Assembly (NCBI GenBank): GCA_964019135.1
Contig: OZ025252.1
Location: 45,792,959 to 45,856,958, forward strand
Source: Arenicola marina
Lineage: Eukaryota; Annelida; Polychaeta; Arenicolidae
Length of the DNA stretch: 64,000 nt
Direction of reading: 5' to 3'
Part shown: positions 22,632 through 35,600 of the stretch, piece after piece
Numbering within the stretch: position 1 is the stretch's first letter
Layout: each line of letters opens with the position of its first letter
Translations under genes and position numbers: made by a program
Notes under the pieces: generated by a model
What the model saw: only the letters and a program-made list of their open reading frames with translations
Database searches by the model: none
Told to the model about the DNA's origin: nothing

Positions 22632-25600
22632 ATGCGTTCTATACTTTGGCTGATAGCCGTGATAGTATGCGCATCGGCCGAGAGAGAACGTGTTGGAGCT
22701 AACACTAAAGAAGCGACCGACAACCTCAGTCGAAAGTTATGGGTTGAATTAAAAAAGCGGCTTCAAGATGATTATGGCATGAACGTTAATGACTTGGATG
22801 CATTGGACGGCGTGGCAGATCCTCAATGTGACACTGATATTACTAATAGATCAATTATCAGCACACATGAATCTATCAAGAATGGTGCTCTTTACATTGA
22901 TTCACCATCTGTCAGCGATAAAGAAGAATGTATTCATCAGTGTTGTAGCCAAGAAAACTGTAACATAGCAGTTTACAAGGACAAGGTTAGTTCTCTCCAA
23001 AAAATCTGTAGTGTAATGGATGGACCTGCCACAATTTCTGAAATTTTTAGCTGGCGAAGAAAAGGTGTTCCGTGTATATACAGATCTAAACTAACGCCAA
23101 TCAAATAGGTTGCTGCATTTGAAGTAGCAATTTTACGATTCATGATTTTCTTCCAAAGAAAAGGCCCTTTTTGGTCGGTAAACATGTTTATCTGCATGCT
23201 GTTTTTTACATAATTTTTTTTTTTAGAATTAAGATGATATGATATAATTTTTTTTTTACAGGACGACCATGTATGTTATCTTTTTGATTGTGGAACTCCC
23301 AGTGTGTGTATTTTCACACCCCATCCTGAGTTTTCCATCATACATTTACCACTTCGGCAAACTGGTGACAAGAGGTTGCAGAAGCATGAAGACGACCTTG
23401 CAAATCTTATCACTGATCCACCAACTTCGACCTCCAGTATGGTAACTACCACTACTACACAAGTTCCAAGTGTTGCAGTCCCTGGTAAGTAAACCTAATG
23501 GACAATATATAAAGCGTAACTATTATTTAATATTTGATATCTTGAGAACTATTTTATGGATATCACAAGAAATATTGTGTGACTGATTGATTGACAATAC
23601 AGTAGTCATGCATTATTACACCTCAATTATACTACCTGTAGGGGAGCAGGACAACTACCCCTTGGATAATTCCTCCCCTGCCAGTTCCACCCCCCCCCCC
23701 CCCAGACCATTCACCCCAGGATACCTCCCCCCCCCCCCCTCTGGGCTCGCGCTAGGATATTTTTTCATTAGCCAATTTGGCTCATTCTGTGGAAAAACAT
23801 TAGCCAAAATTAGCCAAATATTTGTTCGAGGATTTTCTGGTTCCATTTGTTGAAAAAAACATGAATAAAAATGTGTTTGTAGTTGAAATTTTATATTTGC
23901 CATTTTGGCGAGTGTCCAGGAAGTTCTTATTGCCAAATCCCGAATTTTCTCGCCAAATGGCTATTGGCGAATGATAACGCGAGCCCAGCCCCTGATGATT
24001 CCCCCCTGACAATTCCCCCCCCAGGACAATTCCCATCTGGACAACTCCCACCCAGACAACTCCCCTTAGGAAAACTCCCCCCTCCCCCCCCCAGACAGCT
24101 CCCCCCCCCTCCAGACAACTCCTCCTCAACTATTCCCTCTGACTATACCCCCCTGGACAATTTTTACAACTCTTCCCCTGTAAGTTTCCCCTGAGACCAT
24201 TTCCCCTAGAATACCCCCCCCCCCCTCCCCCATCCCCCTGGACACTTCTCTCCCATGAGAACTTCCTCAGGGCAATTGCCACTCAGAAACCCCCCTTTAA
24301 CCCCACCCCAGACAAATTAGCTTTGAGGCAATCCCCCGGCCCCTCCCCTGACAAATCCACTCCAAGCGTGCACTTGATCCCGGACGATAGCTACCCCCTG
24401 GAAACACCCACCCACAAACAGACCAGCGCCCCCTCCATCCCCCATCCACATTATTTAGTTTGGATTTAGCTTGTTGAGACAGCATTCCTCAGTGTGTATG
24501 AAAATATAATATGAAACATGCACATCTACAGTGCAACCTAACTGGTTATAGAACAGACAGCGCCACGCTTCTTCACACACTTAACACACTCTTGGTGGTC
24601 CGGAGTTGGGGTTTGACCGGTGGGGATTGTCTGGGGGAGAAGGGGGTGGGCCTTCTCCGTTTGGAAAGATGTGTGTGGCAATCTCTGGGAAATTTGTTGT
24701 TTGTTTTGGCTAGTGTTGTTTAGAATAACAGGGTTATAGATATCTTTCTAGTAATTGAAACCTACTCAATATTATATAACACATTTCATCTTCATTATTG
24801 GATATACTGCTAGGCCAATCATGTATATAGGCCAGTAGCCTGCTTTTTATTTGTCATTGTGTATCACTATGTGTCATTCTATTCTTTTGATATCATTATT
24901 TCTAGTCTCTCTATATGAAGAATGCACAAGCCATAAAGATTGTGCTGGCAGCCTCACCATTTGTTTAACTGGACACTGTGTATGCAAGCAAGGCTATCAT
25001 GCACAGGAAGGAAGCTGCAGTAAGTATTTTAGGACAATGTGTATATTTAAAGCCAGAGCAATCAGAGTTTTAGTGGAATTTACCCTTTAAATTCGATTGT
25101 AAAACCCTATATATATATTACTGGTAGTAGGGATCTGGATGGGTAACTGGTGACATTGCAGTTTATAAAAAAAATGATGCCTGACATTAGCATACATATT
25201 CAGACATTGTTACAGTTTCACAAAAATTCTGACAGCGACGTCATTATTCCACATGGAAATGGACAGTGAGCACTGTAAATGTTGAAAAATGGACACTGAC
25301 CACACTACCGGTCGATGCCACTACCAGACCCCTATAAGATACTGGTAACATGATGGCACAATTGGGTTTTTCTGTATCAGTGAAAACATTATAGCTAGGT
25401 TAATAATTATTGATCAATGACATATTTCAATAATCTCATATACGTCTACACCAATACTTTACAGGAAAAGATTGCACAAACTTCGAATTTGAATGTGCCA
25501 ATGAAGGGAAGCCAATGTCCTACCCACAGTGCATTGCCATTTATGATCGCTGTGACGGTATTCAGCATTGTGGTGATGGGTCAGATGAAAGGAGATGTGA

Positions 25601-28600
25601 CGGTAAGTTTATTGGCGTTTCTGCAAAGCAGATTAATGGCTTTTTTTATACGTTGGCTTTCTCATTTCAATCTGCAGATGATAACAATTGCTTGAAGTTC
25701 TTTAGGGATGGATCTGGTGTTTATATCCAGATAGTATGGTGTCAGGTACTGGCATAGGTCTGTTTGGCTTATGGTGCTATATTTTACCATATTTGCTGGT
25801 TAGGTTTTGCAGAACCTAGGTCTGATTTCTGTTACAATTTCTGTCCCTGGGAGTAATATTCTTCTATGAAAGTGTATTGTACAGTATTTTTGGGTGAGAG
25901 AAATAGTGAGAGGCATAGAATGGCTTGGGTATCTTTTTGTTCTTGGTGTTATCTAATGTCATTATTGGTGTAGGTTTCTATTTAATATGTTTATTTGTAA
26001 AGATAATGATGTGTGGTTTATCAGGTCATATATTATAGCACTAAGTGTTACTAAATTTGCTGTACTAGTACACATATATCAAAGCCTCCTCATTAATGGG
26101 AATTAACTTGCCTCTTTTCTTGGAATGCCTGTCATTGACTTTGGTCTGTAACCTGACACTGATTGTCGTGGGTCACAGAGTATCAGGCTCCCGGTCAGCA
26201 GCCAGCCATGTATTCTCCGGCCCTGGGTCAGGCCGCCTTCCCAGCCCCTGCCCAGATGCAGCCCCAGCGTCAGCCCACTCAGCTACAACAACAGCCCCAA
26301 CCCCAGCCTCCTCCTCAACTCCAGGCCCAACTGACACAACAGCAAGCCCTGTCCCAGTCGCCGTTGTCACCTCAGTCGCAATCGCAGCTGCCTCAACACT
26401 TAGTACCCCAACAGCCGCAGCCCGTACGGCAGCCAGAACCTATCCCCCAGTCTCAGCGACCTATCCCAAACTCCCCAACCCTCCCCCAGTCCCAGCCCGC
26501 CCCCGGACCGCCTCGACAAGCGCTCGGACCACCAGCGGACGAGCCCCAGGAGCCAGCACAGCAGGAACCGCAATCTGGGTTTGTCCGCGGCTCGTATCAG
26601 CAACAGCTGCAGTCTCTGCAGCCCCAGAATCAGCCGCCCCAGAATCAGCCGCCCCAGAATCAGCCGCCCCAGTATCAGCCGCCCCAGTATCAGCCGCCCC
26701 AGTCGTATGGTCAGCTCATCCAGTCGTACGGCCAGGCGAGCGTGCCGCAGGCCGGGGACCCGCGTGGCAGCCTGCAGCAGAATGTCCCATATGGCCAACA
26801 GCCCACGGCAGACTTGCAGCAGTATGGTATGTGGCAACAGCAACAGCAACAGCAACAGCAACCACCGCGGCAGACCGGCTCCTACCCGAGTCAGAACTAT
26901 GACAGTCCACAGCAGCCGATGAGCCAGTCTCCGCCCCAGCTACAACCCCGACCCGAAGCCCTCCCTCAGTCGCCATCCGAGCCCGGACCCCGTCAGCCAG
27001 GGGCGGGGGATGCACATCCCCGCACGTACGACCCACGTCCTGTACAGCAGCAGGACTCGGCGGCGAACTGGCCCCAGCACGGCCCGCAAGCAACTAAACC
27101 CCGGGGCGGGATGGAGGAAGGCACGATGCACAGCGTCAATGCGGGATTTAATCCTGATGGGAGCTCCCAGGTGCCGCAATACCCAGCCACACCAGGGAGA
27201 CAAGGTCAACAACCGTTTGTAAGCAAGGGCGGCCAAGCCGGCGCGCCGTCGTACGAATTCCAGCCACCACCTCGGCCTGACCAAAGCCGTAAGATCCCTA
27301 CTGGGCTACCCGCACCCGGAGATAATCCCTCTCCCCCCAACAACGGCAATACCCAGTACAAGGCTCTAACAGAGGCCGGTACCCATTCCGAGCAGCAGCA
27401 GCAGCAGCAGCAGCAGAATGGCGCGAAACTGTCGCAGTCCGGATATATTCCCGCGCAAACCGCGACGTCAGGCAGAAGACCTGATGAAAATGGCCCCACC
27501 ACTCCTTCACAGAAGGGTACTAAAGATACTCTCGACCACAGCGCTAAAAGCAAGCCCTCTGCGGGTGACGATTACAGAACAGATGGCAGCACACAAAGTG
27601 GGAAAGGCACGGGCTACGCCAACACTAGAAACAGACAGGGCTACCCGAACTCAAACTATGGCGGTTACTTTAACACCAATGGCGTTTATGACGACTACAA
27701 TAACGACTTTGGATTTAGAGGTAAATACCTTGGCAATCAGGACGGCAACAACAACCGCGGAGGCAACGGTTACTATGGCAACGATGGTTATTACAAGAAC
27801 ACGTACCCGTCGGAGAGGCGCCCGCCAGGTGGCGCTCACTACTTGGACTACGAACAGTACTTTGATCGCGGAGACGGCCGTCTGTTCGGAGGTTTTGGCG
27901 CCAACCAAGACTACGATTACTATGCAGACTCCGCAGGTACCCGGTGGACGTTGTCAGTATTTGTTGTCCACTCATTAGGTCGTTTAAACGTTTATTCTTT
28001 TTCGGTGAATTTCTGTAGTTCTGTCAATAAATATTTGTTCGATGTGCCTGTTTTTACTCTATTTAGCTACATGTATATCTGTTATGGGTTTATATCTCTA
28101 AGGCGTGTGACATGTTGAAACATTTATTCTTTTAGTAGTTTGTTATGTTAATGCCAATCATATCAATTGTGTAGAATATGTCTTAGAAAAAGGGATTATA
28201 AGCAAAATAATTTTCGCATTCATGGTGTGATATTTTAATGGAAATGTTTAGACATTATGCAATCATTTTTTCTTTTTTGCTCTGCCTTTTTGTGTCTTCG
28301 TAAGTGTCTTCAAGGAATACCTCTCGGTTGAATGATCTTACGTTTAGTTCGTTCAGTTTTGTGATGTTGTGTTTGGCGAGATTTTGATAGTCTTAAAACT
28401 TGTTTTCCAGGAAAAAAGGTCTCTAGCAAATCTTTCTGATGAGACCAGATGAATAATGTTTACAGTAGAACGCCTGTATTATGCCTTTATCACAATAAGA
28501 TTTCGGTGAAAAGTGGGTGTTTTACTGTACATGCCATGTCATGTGGGGGCCGGCGCGATAGATTAGTGGGTTAGAGCGCTCGCATTGAGTGCTCTGGCCA

Positions 28601-31255
28601 TCTTAGAGCCTAACGGCACGTGGATCGATGGTTTGAGCCCTGCTGTGGCTATGTCTGTGTGGTCGCAGGATAAAGATCCCATGTCTTTCTTCGTAAAGAG
28701 TAGGGGGTTACCCCCGGGGACATGGCTCCTCTCTCTCTTCTTTCTCCCATTGACGCGATATGACCAAAAGTGGTTAAAGCGTCCTGAATAACCAACCAAC
28801 CATGTCATGTGAATATCACTTCTACAGGCTTTGCGTTCGTATCATTTGTGCTTCGTATGTATGTTGGTATGTTGTTATGTAGTTTCATTATATAATTTAA
28901 ATCCATCAAACTATACTTCTTCGTTTCCCGCAAGGGATGCACCAATCTAAGGTACTTTAGTAACATTAGTAACCGTGCACACTACATATTAGTATTAAGC
29001 ATTCAGGACTTAAGGATGTAACAACCTTACAGTAACTTTGAACTCCGTTGAAATAATCTGTGACCATTGTTCTGTCAGTTCTCTGTAACTTACGGTTGTT
29101 TACATAATTGTATCTATTATGATTTCACAAAAGACTAGCGAAGAGTTTTTTTTGTTATGAGTATTATCTGTTACACACATTTCCCGTTTTGATGTACAGA
29201 TAAGAAAGAAGACGCTTCGAAAGTAGCTGAGGACGGTGAGTGCCTTGCTGCTGGTTCTGTTTGGATGTTCGCTGCGACGGGGAATTCATGAATTTTAGGG
29301 GTCGAAACAAATCGTATAATGCAGAAAAATAATAGAAAGAAATAATACTGAACTGACATGATTTTGTAAAGTACGTTTTGCTGGTTTTAGGGGATGATTC
29401 GTCTGCACGAGTGGTTCACGACGATGAAGTGGCTGGTAAACCTGGAAAGCAGGCCCCCGGTGAGTGGCAATATCACTATGACAATATGCAGGACGCTGTC
29501 ACACCACAGGACAGTCACACCACAGGACACTGGCGCATCACAGGACAGTTACACCACAGGACACTGGCGCATCTCCGGAAACTGTCACACCACATGACAC
29601 TGTCACACCACAGGACAGCCACACTACAGGACAGTCACACTACACGACACTGTCACACCACAGGACACTGTCACACCACAGGACAGCCACACTACAGGAC
29701 AGTCACACTACACGACACTGTCACACCACAGGACAGTGTCACACCACAGGACAGTCACACCACAGGACGCTGTCACACCACATGACACTGTCACACCACA
29801 GGACAGTCACACCACATGACACTGTCACACCACAGGACGCTGTCACACCACAGGACACTGTCACACCACAGGACGCTGTCACACCACAGGACGCTGTCAC
29901 ACCACAGGACAGTCACACCACAGGACGCTGTCACACCACATGACACTGTCACACCACAGGACAGTGTCACTACAGCACAGTCACACCACAGGACACTGTC
30001 AGACCACAGGACACTGTCAGACCACAGGACACTGTCAGACCACAGGACACTGTCACACCACAGGACGCTGTCACACCACATGACACTGACACCACAGCAC
30101 AGTCACAATACAGGACACTGTCAGACCACAGGACACTGTCAGACCACAGGACACTGTCAGACCACAGGACACTGTCAGACAACAGGACACTGTCAGACCA
30201 CAGGACACTGTCAGACCACAGGACACTGTCAAACCACAGGACACTGTCAGACCACAGGACACTGTCAGACCACAGGACACTGTCACACCACAGGACACTG
30301 TCAGACCACAGGACACTGTCAGACCACAGGACACTGTCACACCACAGGACACTGTCAGACCACAGGACACTGTCAGGACACAGGACACTGTCAGACCACA
30401 GGACACTGTTACACCATAGGACACTGTCAGACCACAGGATACACAGCTTCACACTGCGCTTTTGTGTTTCTCATTTTCTTTACATTTAGATGACTGCTGA
30501 TTACAATGACGGTTCTGCTTTCAGACAACGGGAAGCCAGTTTTTAGCGAAGACCAAAGGCCCATTGCTGATGGCGGGAAGGATGGCGGTCGGTTGGGTAC
30601 GGGGCAGCATCTTGGTGGGGAGGACGCATTTGGCGGTGATCACATGACTCACGGAAATGGCGTCAGCATGGCAGGTACTGACGGTGACGATGACGTCAGC
30701 ATGGGCGGCAGTCACGGTGATAATGACGTCAGCAAGGGAGATGGTCATAGTGATAACGACGACAGCAAAATCGGCGGCGATGACGCGGACCATGCTGAGA
30801 GCCAACCAACAAAGCTGTCAGATTCAGACAGGCAATCAGAGGACACGGCTGGCAGTGACGTCAGCAGTGACGCCAGCAGCAGTCAGCAGGTTGAGGAGGA
30901 GGCGGCGAAGGGTGGAGATGAGACGGAGGAGGGCGAACAGATACCGGCCTCGACAGGCGACGACAGCGGCGCGGCCGGAAAAGCCAAAGTGGTTGTCCTG
31001 AGCAACCAGCATGGCGATGACCAGGCGGTTATCAACAAAGCAGAGGAGCAAGTGGGCGAGGCGGACACGGAATCCGCCGGGTTTTACCAGGCCAACAAGG
31101 GTGCCGTGGTAGCGCTGTCCCTGGGCCTGGCGCTCACCGCTATGCTTCTAGTCTTCGTCGGCTGCCGGCTGAAAAACGTGCGACGACACGTGCGTAGGGG
31201 ACGCCCGCTCACCTCGAACGAAGCAGACTACCTGGTCAATGGTATGTACCTGTAG
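22632..31255 (+). CDS. MANSC-EGF-LDLa single-pass membrane protein, LRP11-like
   Basis: Eight coding exons: 22632-22985, 23262-23484, 24906-25019, 25465-25602, 26179-27936, 29200-29235, 29391-29459, 30525-31255. The frame is continuous across all joins (first junction phase 0, the rest phase 1), giving 1,140 residues. The protein starts with a signal peptide (MRSILWLIAVIVCASA). A MANSC domain follows, with Cys pattern EECIHQCC..NC and CYLFDCGTPSVC, split between exons 1 and 2. Then come a Thr/Ser stalk, an EGF-like module (exon 3), an LDLa module ending DRCDGIQHCGDGSDERRC (exon 4), a 586-residue Q/P-rich then Y/G/N-rich segment (exon 5), acidic linkers, one hydrophobic span (about AVVALSLGLALTAMLLVFVG), a basic stop-transfer stretch and a short tail ending NGMYL. 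MANSC plus LDLa plus one span fits LRP11; SPINT1 is excluded by the lack of Kunitz domains. I see no PKD domain. Ligand and function are unknown. Confidence 0.85.
23680..24440. repeat. C-rich degenerate repeat in intron 2
   Basis: Intron sequence dominated by poly-C and a loose CCCCCAGACAACTCCC-type unit, interrupted by the MITE at 23,741-23,988. Open frames here are compositional artefacts. Confidence 0.7.
23741..23988. mobile_element. Short inverted-repeat element in intron 2
   Basis: Ends CTGGGCTCGCG and CGCGAGCCCAG are inverted, and imperfect complementarity continues inward (TTAGCCAATTTGGC near the left, GCCAAATGGCTATTGGCG near the right). About 248 bp, non-coding. Probably a MITE inserted in the C-rich tract. 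Confidence 0.7.
25128..25337. mobile_element. MITE family with TAGGGGTCTGG ends, copy in intron 3
   Basis: Starts TAGGGATCTGG and ends CCAGACCCCTATA, with internal TGTTGAAAAATGGACACTG. The same end motif and the TTTTGAAAAATCGACACTGG-like core recur at 46,514-46,848 and 61,585-61,655, so this is a dispersed family. Non-coding. Confidence 0.65.
28546..28799 (+). mobile_element. tRNA-derived SINE with 12-bp target duplication
   Basis: Flanked by CCATGTCATGTG on both sides (28,534-28,545 and 28,800-28,811). The 5' end has an A-box-like TAGATTAGTGGG (about 28,560) and a B-box-like GGTTTGAGCCC (about 28,630), the internal Pol III promoter of tRNA-derived SINEs. The 3' body contains GACGCGATATGACC and ends in (ACCA)n. 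It lies in intron 5 of the LRP11-like gene, in the sense orientation. Related fragments are at 11,646 and 61,013. Confidence 0.88.
29483..30445. repeat. Minisatellite filling intron 7, 18-bp unit
   Basis: About 960 bp of GGACACTGTCAGACCACA units with ACACCACA, GACGCTG and short AGTCACACC variants. The left half is mixed and the right half nearly homogeneous. It occupies about 90% of the 1,065-bp intron between exons at 29,459 and 30,525 of the LRP11-like gene. Open frames on both strands come from the 18-bp period. Confidence 0.92.
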
Positions 31256-32454
31256 CGCAGCATGCACATGCTTGAGGCGGAGACCTCGGGCACTCCCGTC
31301 ATGCACTGCGCACCGAATACCTGGTCAGTGTATTGCAACATTAACAGACTCGGGGAAACCCGTCATGCGCTGCGCGAGTAGTTTATGTTTCTTCTTCAGG
31401 AGTTCTTGTCTTACCAGTGACTGCGGGTCCCTTGCAGAAGGGGTTTCAGCTGGAAGAACCCCATTCGCTTGCTGGTTTTGCGTGGTGCAAGTGTGGTGCA
31501 AACTACCCACGCGATATGGTCCGCTCATAGATCACGCGTTTCATTTGTGGATTTAGCATAATTGGGATTTCTTTAGTTGTTCGGTTATCTCTTCTCCCCT
31601 GTGTTGATGATGAAGAAATGAACTTGGAGCATGATGATAGCTCCTTGTTGATTTAAGAGATAAATATAATATTCGTCGTTGTTCAAATAAATCCAATCTG
31701 TTCAGCCCTTACTCCCACCGCTATTTGAATCAAAATGGTGTGTCACAACCAGAGACTCAGTGAGCATCACCTCGCGCATGCAGGGCCTTACATGTTTTCT
31801 ACGTCAGACTGGTAACTCACTTTTGTTATTTACCAAAGTTATAGGAATTATCTTACTAAAATACTTGCGTCACTTCTGTGATTCGACTGGTTTTGTACAA
31901 GATCATTTTCTTGCAGATGTACTATGATCATTTTCTACGAAATCAGTTATTTAAAGGTAAGCACCGAAATGAATTACATTATAATACTTGTGTGATTACA
32001 TGAAAGCTTTTGGAATCACTGTTTGTATCCTCCCATGATGGAAAGCTAAAAACCGCTAAACTCGATTCAGCGAGATGTCCTGGCGTTATTTGGTATGTAG
32101 GAGCTATGCGCGATGTATACTATGGCATCTATGTATAAATGTTAATGTATTACTCCAGTGGTACCTGTGATATATTCATCATCTCCCGAATGATCTGTAC
32201 CAATGGCAATAGTCAGTCTGTACACGCTGGTCACCCGAAAGGTCAATTCTAATCTGATGTGTTCATACTCTCGGTTACAAATAATTTGTACACAGAAACC
32301 GAATCAAAAAAAAAATGTAGTTAGCTTGCTGATACAATATTGCTTTGTTTGTCTGTTCACGCAAACGGTGATGTAATTTAGGATATATAACCAGTATTGG
32401 TACGTTTTTGACGTGTGTGAAACAATTGCCACGCGATGCGTTTCAATAGACAGT
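31256..32454. other. 3' flank of the LRP11-like gene
   Basis: Presumed 3' UTR and downstream DNA. A candidate polyadenylation hexamer AATAAA occurs near 31,686. No other gene recognised. Confidence 0.5.
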
Positions 32455-32468
32455 TTCCCAGATATGCC

Positions 32469-32653
32469 AGGGGGCCTCCCTGGTGTAGTGGTTAGCGCAC
32501 TAGACCGCAGATCAATAGGTCCTGGGTTCGAATCCGGGCTCGGGCACCTAATCTGGGGCATGTTTCATTCCTTCATCGTCTCGGGAGGTTCCTTGGCCCA
32601 ATTTAGCCTGTATGTGCACAAAAAGTGGCCTAAAACACCAACATTCCATTCCA
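32469..32653 (+). mobile_element. Second SINE family, tRNA head, 14-bp target duplication
   Basis: Flanked by perfect TTCCCAGATATGCC direct repeats (32,455-32,468 and 32,654-32,667). The head contains TGGTGTAGTGGTTAGCGCAC (A box) and GGGTTCGAATCCGGG (B box), close to a full tRNA, followed by an unrelated body and a CATTCCATTCC tail. The intact duplication suggests a fairly recent insertion. It differs in head, body and tail from the (ACCA)n SINE at 28,546. Confidence 0.9.
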
Positions 32654-32667
32654 TTCCCAGATATGCC

Positions 32668-35600
32668 CTTTGACCTGAATATGTTGTCTGACCTAACGAC
32701 AATCTAGAGGCCTTGAAGGTGCGTGATTGGTTGATCGCATTGACTTCTACTGTTGAGAAGAACAACACTTGGTCCCTGGTTGACGCTTTAACTGGAATCG
32801 CTCCTTCCGTGATGATGTAGCCTGAACCTGTACATATTTGAGTTAAGATCAAATTGTGTGCGATGATTATGTATGTCCTTTGTATGTCTATCATGTGTCC
32901 TGTCGAACAACGATTCAACAGCGGGTAAACCATTCCCGACCCGTAGCAGCGTTTCAAATGCTGTCTTCACTTGTTTCGCTTTCTCATGTTTGGCACCTTG
33001 GTGTGACAAAACACGCCAAACAGTTGTATATTTGGAGTGTAGCCTCAGCACATTGTTCAGATAGCTAATCTATAAGTTAAAGCAACTGCAAAATTATCAT
33101 TCGTGATTTCCTATTTTCCCGCTCTTTTCCTAATCTTCAGCAATTGTCGTCTGCCTTTAGCTATTTCGCGCGAAGCCTCAGGGAGTGTGTACGATATATC
33201 CCTGTGTTTCCCACCCCCGTTATTCCTGGTAAATGTTCTGTGGAACAATTTGTCTAAGTCTGTTTGGTCTCTTTGTTAAGCGCCTCACGAATGTCGACTT
33301 TATCGGTTCATAATTGTATCTCAAGGAGACGTGTGCAGTTGTTCCTTCCGAATTTAACGTGGTGTTGGCAATGATACTTTGTTAGTGAATTGCCGTCTTG
33401 GACAGATATGTGAAATAATAATTATGATCGTGTAAGATATAACGCGAACCGGTTGGTTTATGAAATTGTGTGATTAGGAATGGTTGTAGACGGGAGTGCC
33501 AGCTGGGGATGACGTGTGTAAGCTATTACCAGCGGCCTGTATCATTGCGTTGAAAGCCTGCGGAATCTGATACGATCAAAATTTACTTTTATTACTACCT
33601 TACAGGACTGAGCAAGAGGGATAACAGAAGATGTTCACTATATAAATACATGCTTCAACTATTGTGATATTTACACGAATAATCTATTCCAAAATATCTT
33701 ACTTTTCTTTCGTTGTTGTTGGCGTGGGCAGAGCCTCTTTGCTATTTACTTATTTAGTCACTTTTATATGTGTATATATAGTAATATATGCGTAAAGTTG
33801 CTGGCCTGACCATCGTGTAAATTGCATCATAGATGTTGTATTGCAGAAACACAAAAACGTTAGATCATGTTGCGTATGATCATAATCAAAACGTGTCTAC
33901 ACGGAAATCATCAATAAAATTATTTACGTATAATTACTCTTACTATTCCTTTCATGAAAGACTTCGGAAAGACTGTCTTCAGTTTCCAACATTGCAGTCA
34001 TGTTTTCTACTGCATATGAATATGAATATTACACCTGCTGGACTAAAGAACTATCTGTTTTAAGTGTATTTTGAAGTCCAGATGAGCGTCAGAAGATTGC
34101 CTTTTCACTGAGTTCACCCATTTTCGCTAGTTCACTAAGTCACGGCGCCACTTTGCAAACTTGTCAGGAGTTACCTCCAAAGAAGCCATACCATTAGAAT
34201 GCGAAATTTATAAGATAATATCTGATTAATAATCGTAAAGGTAAACGCGGCTACTCTTATCTTATCCCAAGGGGGAGGGGGATGTTAGCGGGCGCGTGTC
34301 GGTTGGTTGAGCGGGCAGTCTTCGTTGGTGAAGCACCCGAGAGCGATTTTCTCGAATATAATTAATGAAATAAGAAAACTTCAAAACTATAATTTCAATG
34401 AAAAATGCTTTTATTAAAAAAACAAACAGGCTGACACAATTTGTAGAAGTAGTGACTTCATTGGGCTAAGTAAACACACGTTATCCTTTAATTTAACCCA
34501 TAACAAATAAACAAGTTATGCGTTATAAAACACTCCGCGTTGAAAATACTTTATGTAACCAGGAACAAATGTTGGTTGTAGAAACACTACTGAGTCTTCT
34601 TGAAACACTCTTGAATTTTTCATTGACCGGAATATTTTACGGGCACCGTTTAATCAAGCCCATTACACCAAACATTAATTAAGCGACGAAGACCAATAGG
34701 TTTCAATTAAGGTCTATGTACCACTTGAGGGAATGGAACACAGCCAATTTGCATGTCGTATGCTGTATCGAAATTCCACAGTTCCTTGGTCGCTGTGAAG
34801 CGCAATGGAAGATGTTGACCGATGACCATCGCTATGTGTTACTGATAATAATAAATACACTAACCCAACCACTGGGCATATCGTTCCGATAATAATAGAT
34901 AGTTAACCCAAACATTGGGCATATATTTCGCTACGTGTTTCCGATAAAAATCAACACCTTGACCCAAACATTTTTCATTTCCGTCACTACATCGGACTGA
35001 TAATAACGAACATCTTAACCCAGACACTGGGCATATCATTCAACACCTGGACTCAAACACTGCGAACACCGTTGTTTGCTAAGGGATATATATACCCAAT
35101 AATATATACATCAGAGAACTGTCGCGTGCCGGATACATCTTAACAAAATCAATTCATCTTAACAAAGCCAATCTCAACAGAATATTAATACAGAAGCACA
35201 CGAAATACCATGTGGAAACAAGCAGCTGAGGTACTGTTGTATTTAGGAGAAAACACCACACTAGAGTAATTGATCTTTGTCTTGATTAGTCCTTGAAGCT
35301 TTCGCATGTACCTGATCTACACAATTGTATTTGTTGGGACAATTCTCAACTTATCCATTATAGCGCCCAACCAGGCACGAAATACAAGGCCTACACCTAT
35401 AGCTTTCCGACGTTTCGGGCGGGAACTTTCTACTAGCTGATATCACAGACCCTAGAAAAGAGAAACAATGCGTCATAAGATCTACATTCAGCGTTCCAGG
35501 TCACCCTGTTAAAATCCCTTACTTTTCGTCATGTCGCTCAACATCTCCTAACATACAATAAGTAAGTAACAACTAAACGATATTTACACATATATATATT

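Noticed and set aside
29378..30493. HRTLSHHRT/TTGHCQ frames overlapping an exon of the LRP11-like gene
   Set aside because: The exon ends at a GTGAGT donor at 29,459, and the rest is the intronic 18-bp array.
32469..32545. Functional tRNA gene
   Set aside because: The T-stem has a mismatch, the anticodon stem is irregular, the body and tail continue as a SINE, and target-site duplications flank the whole unit.
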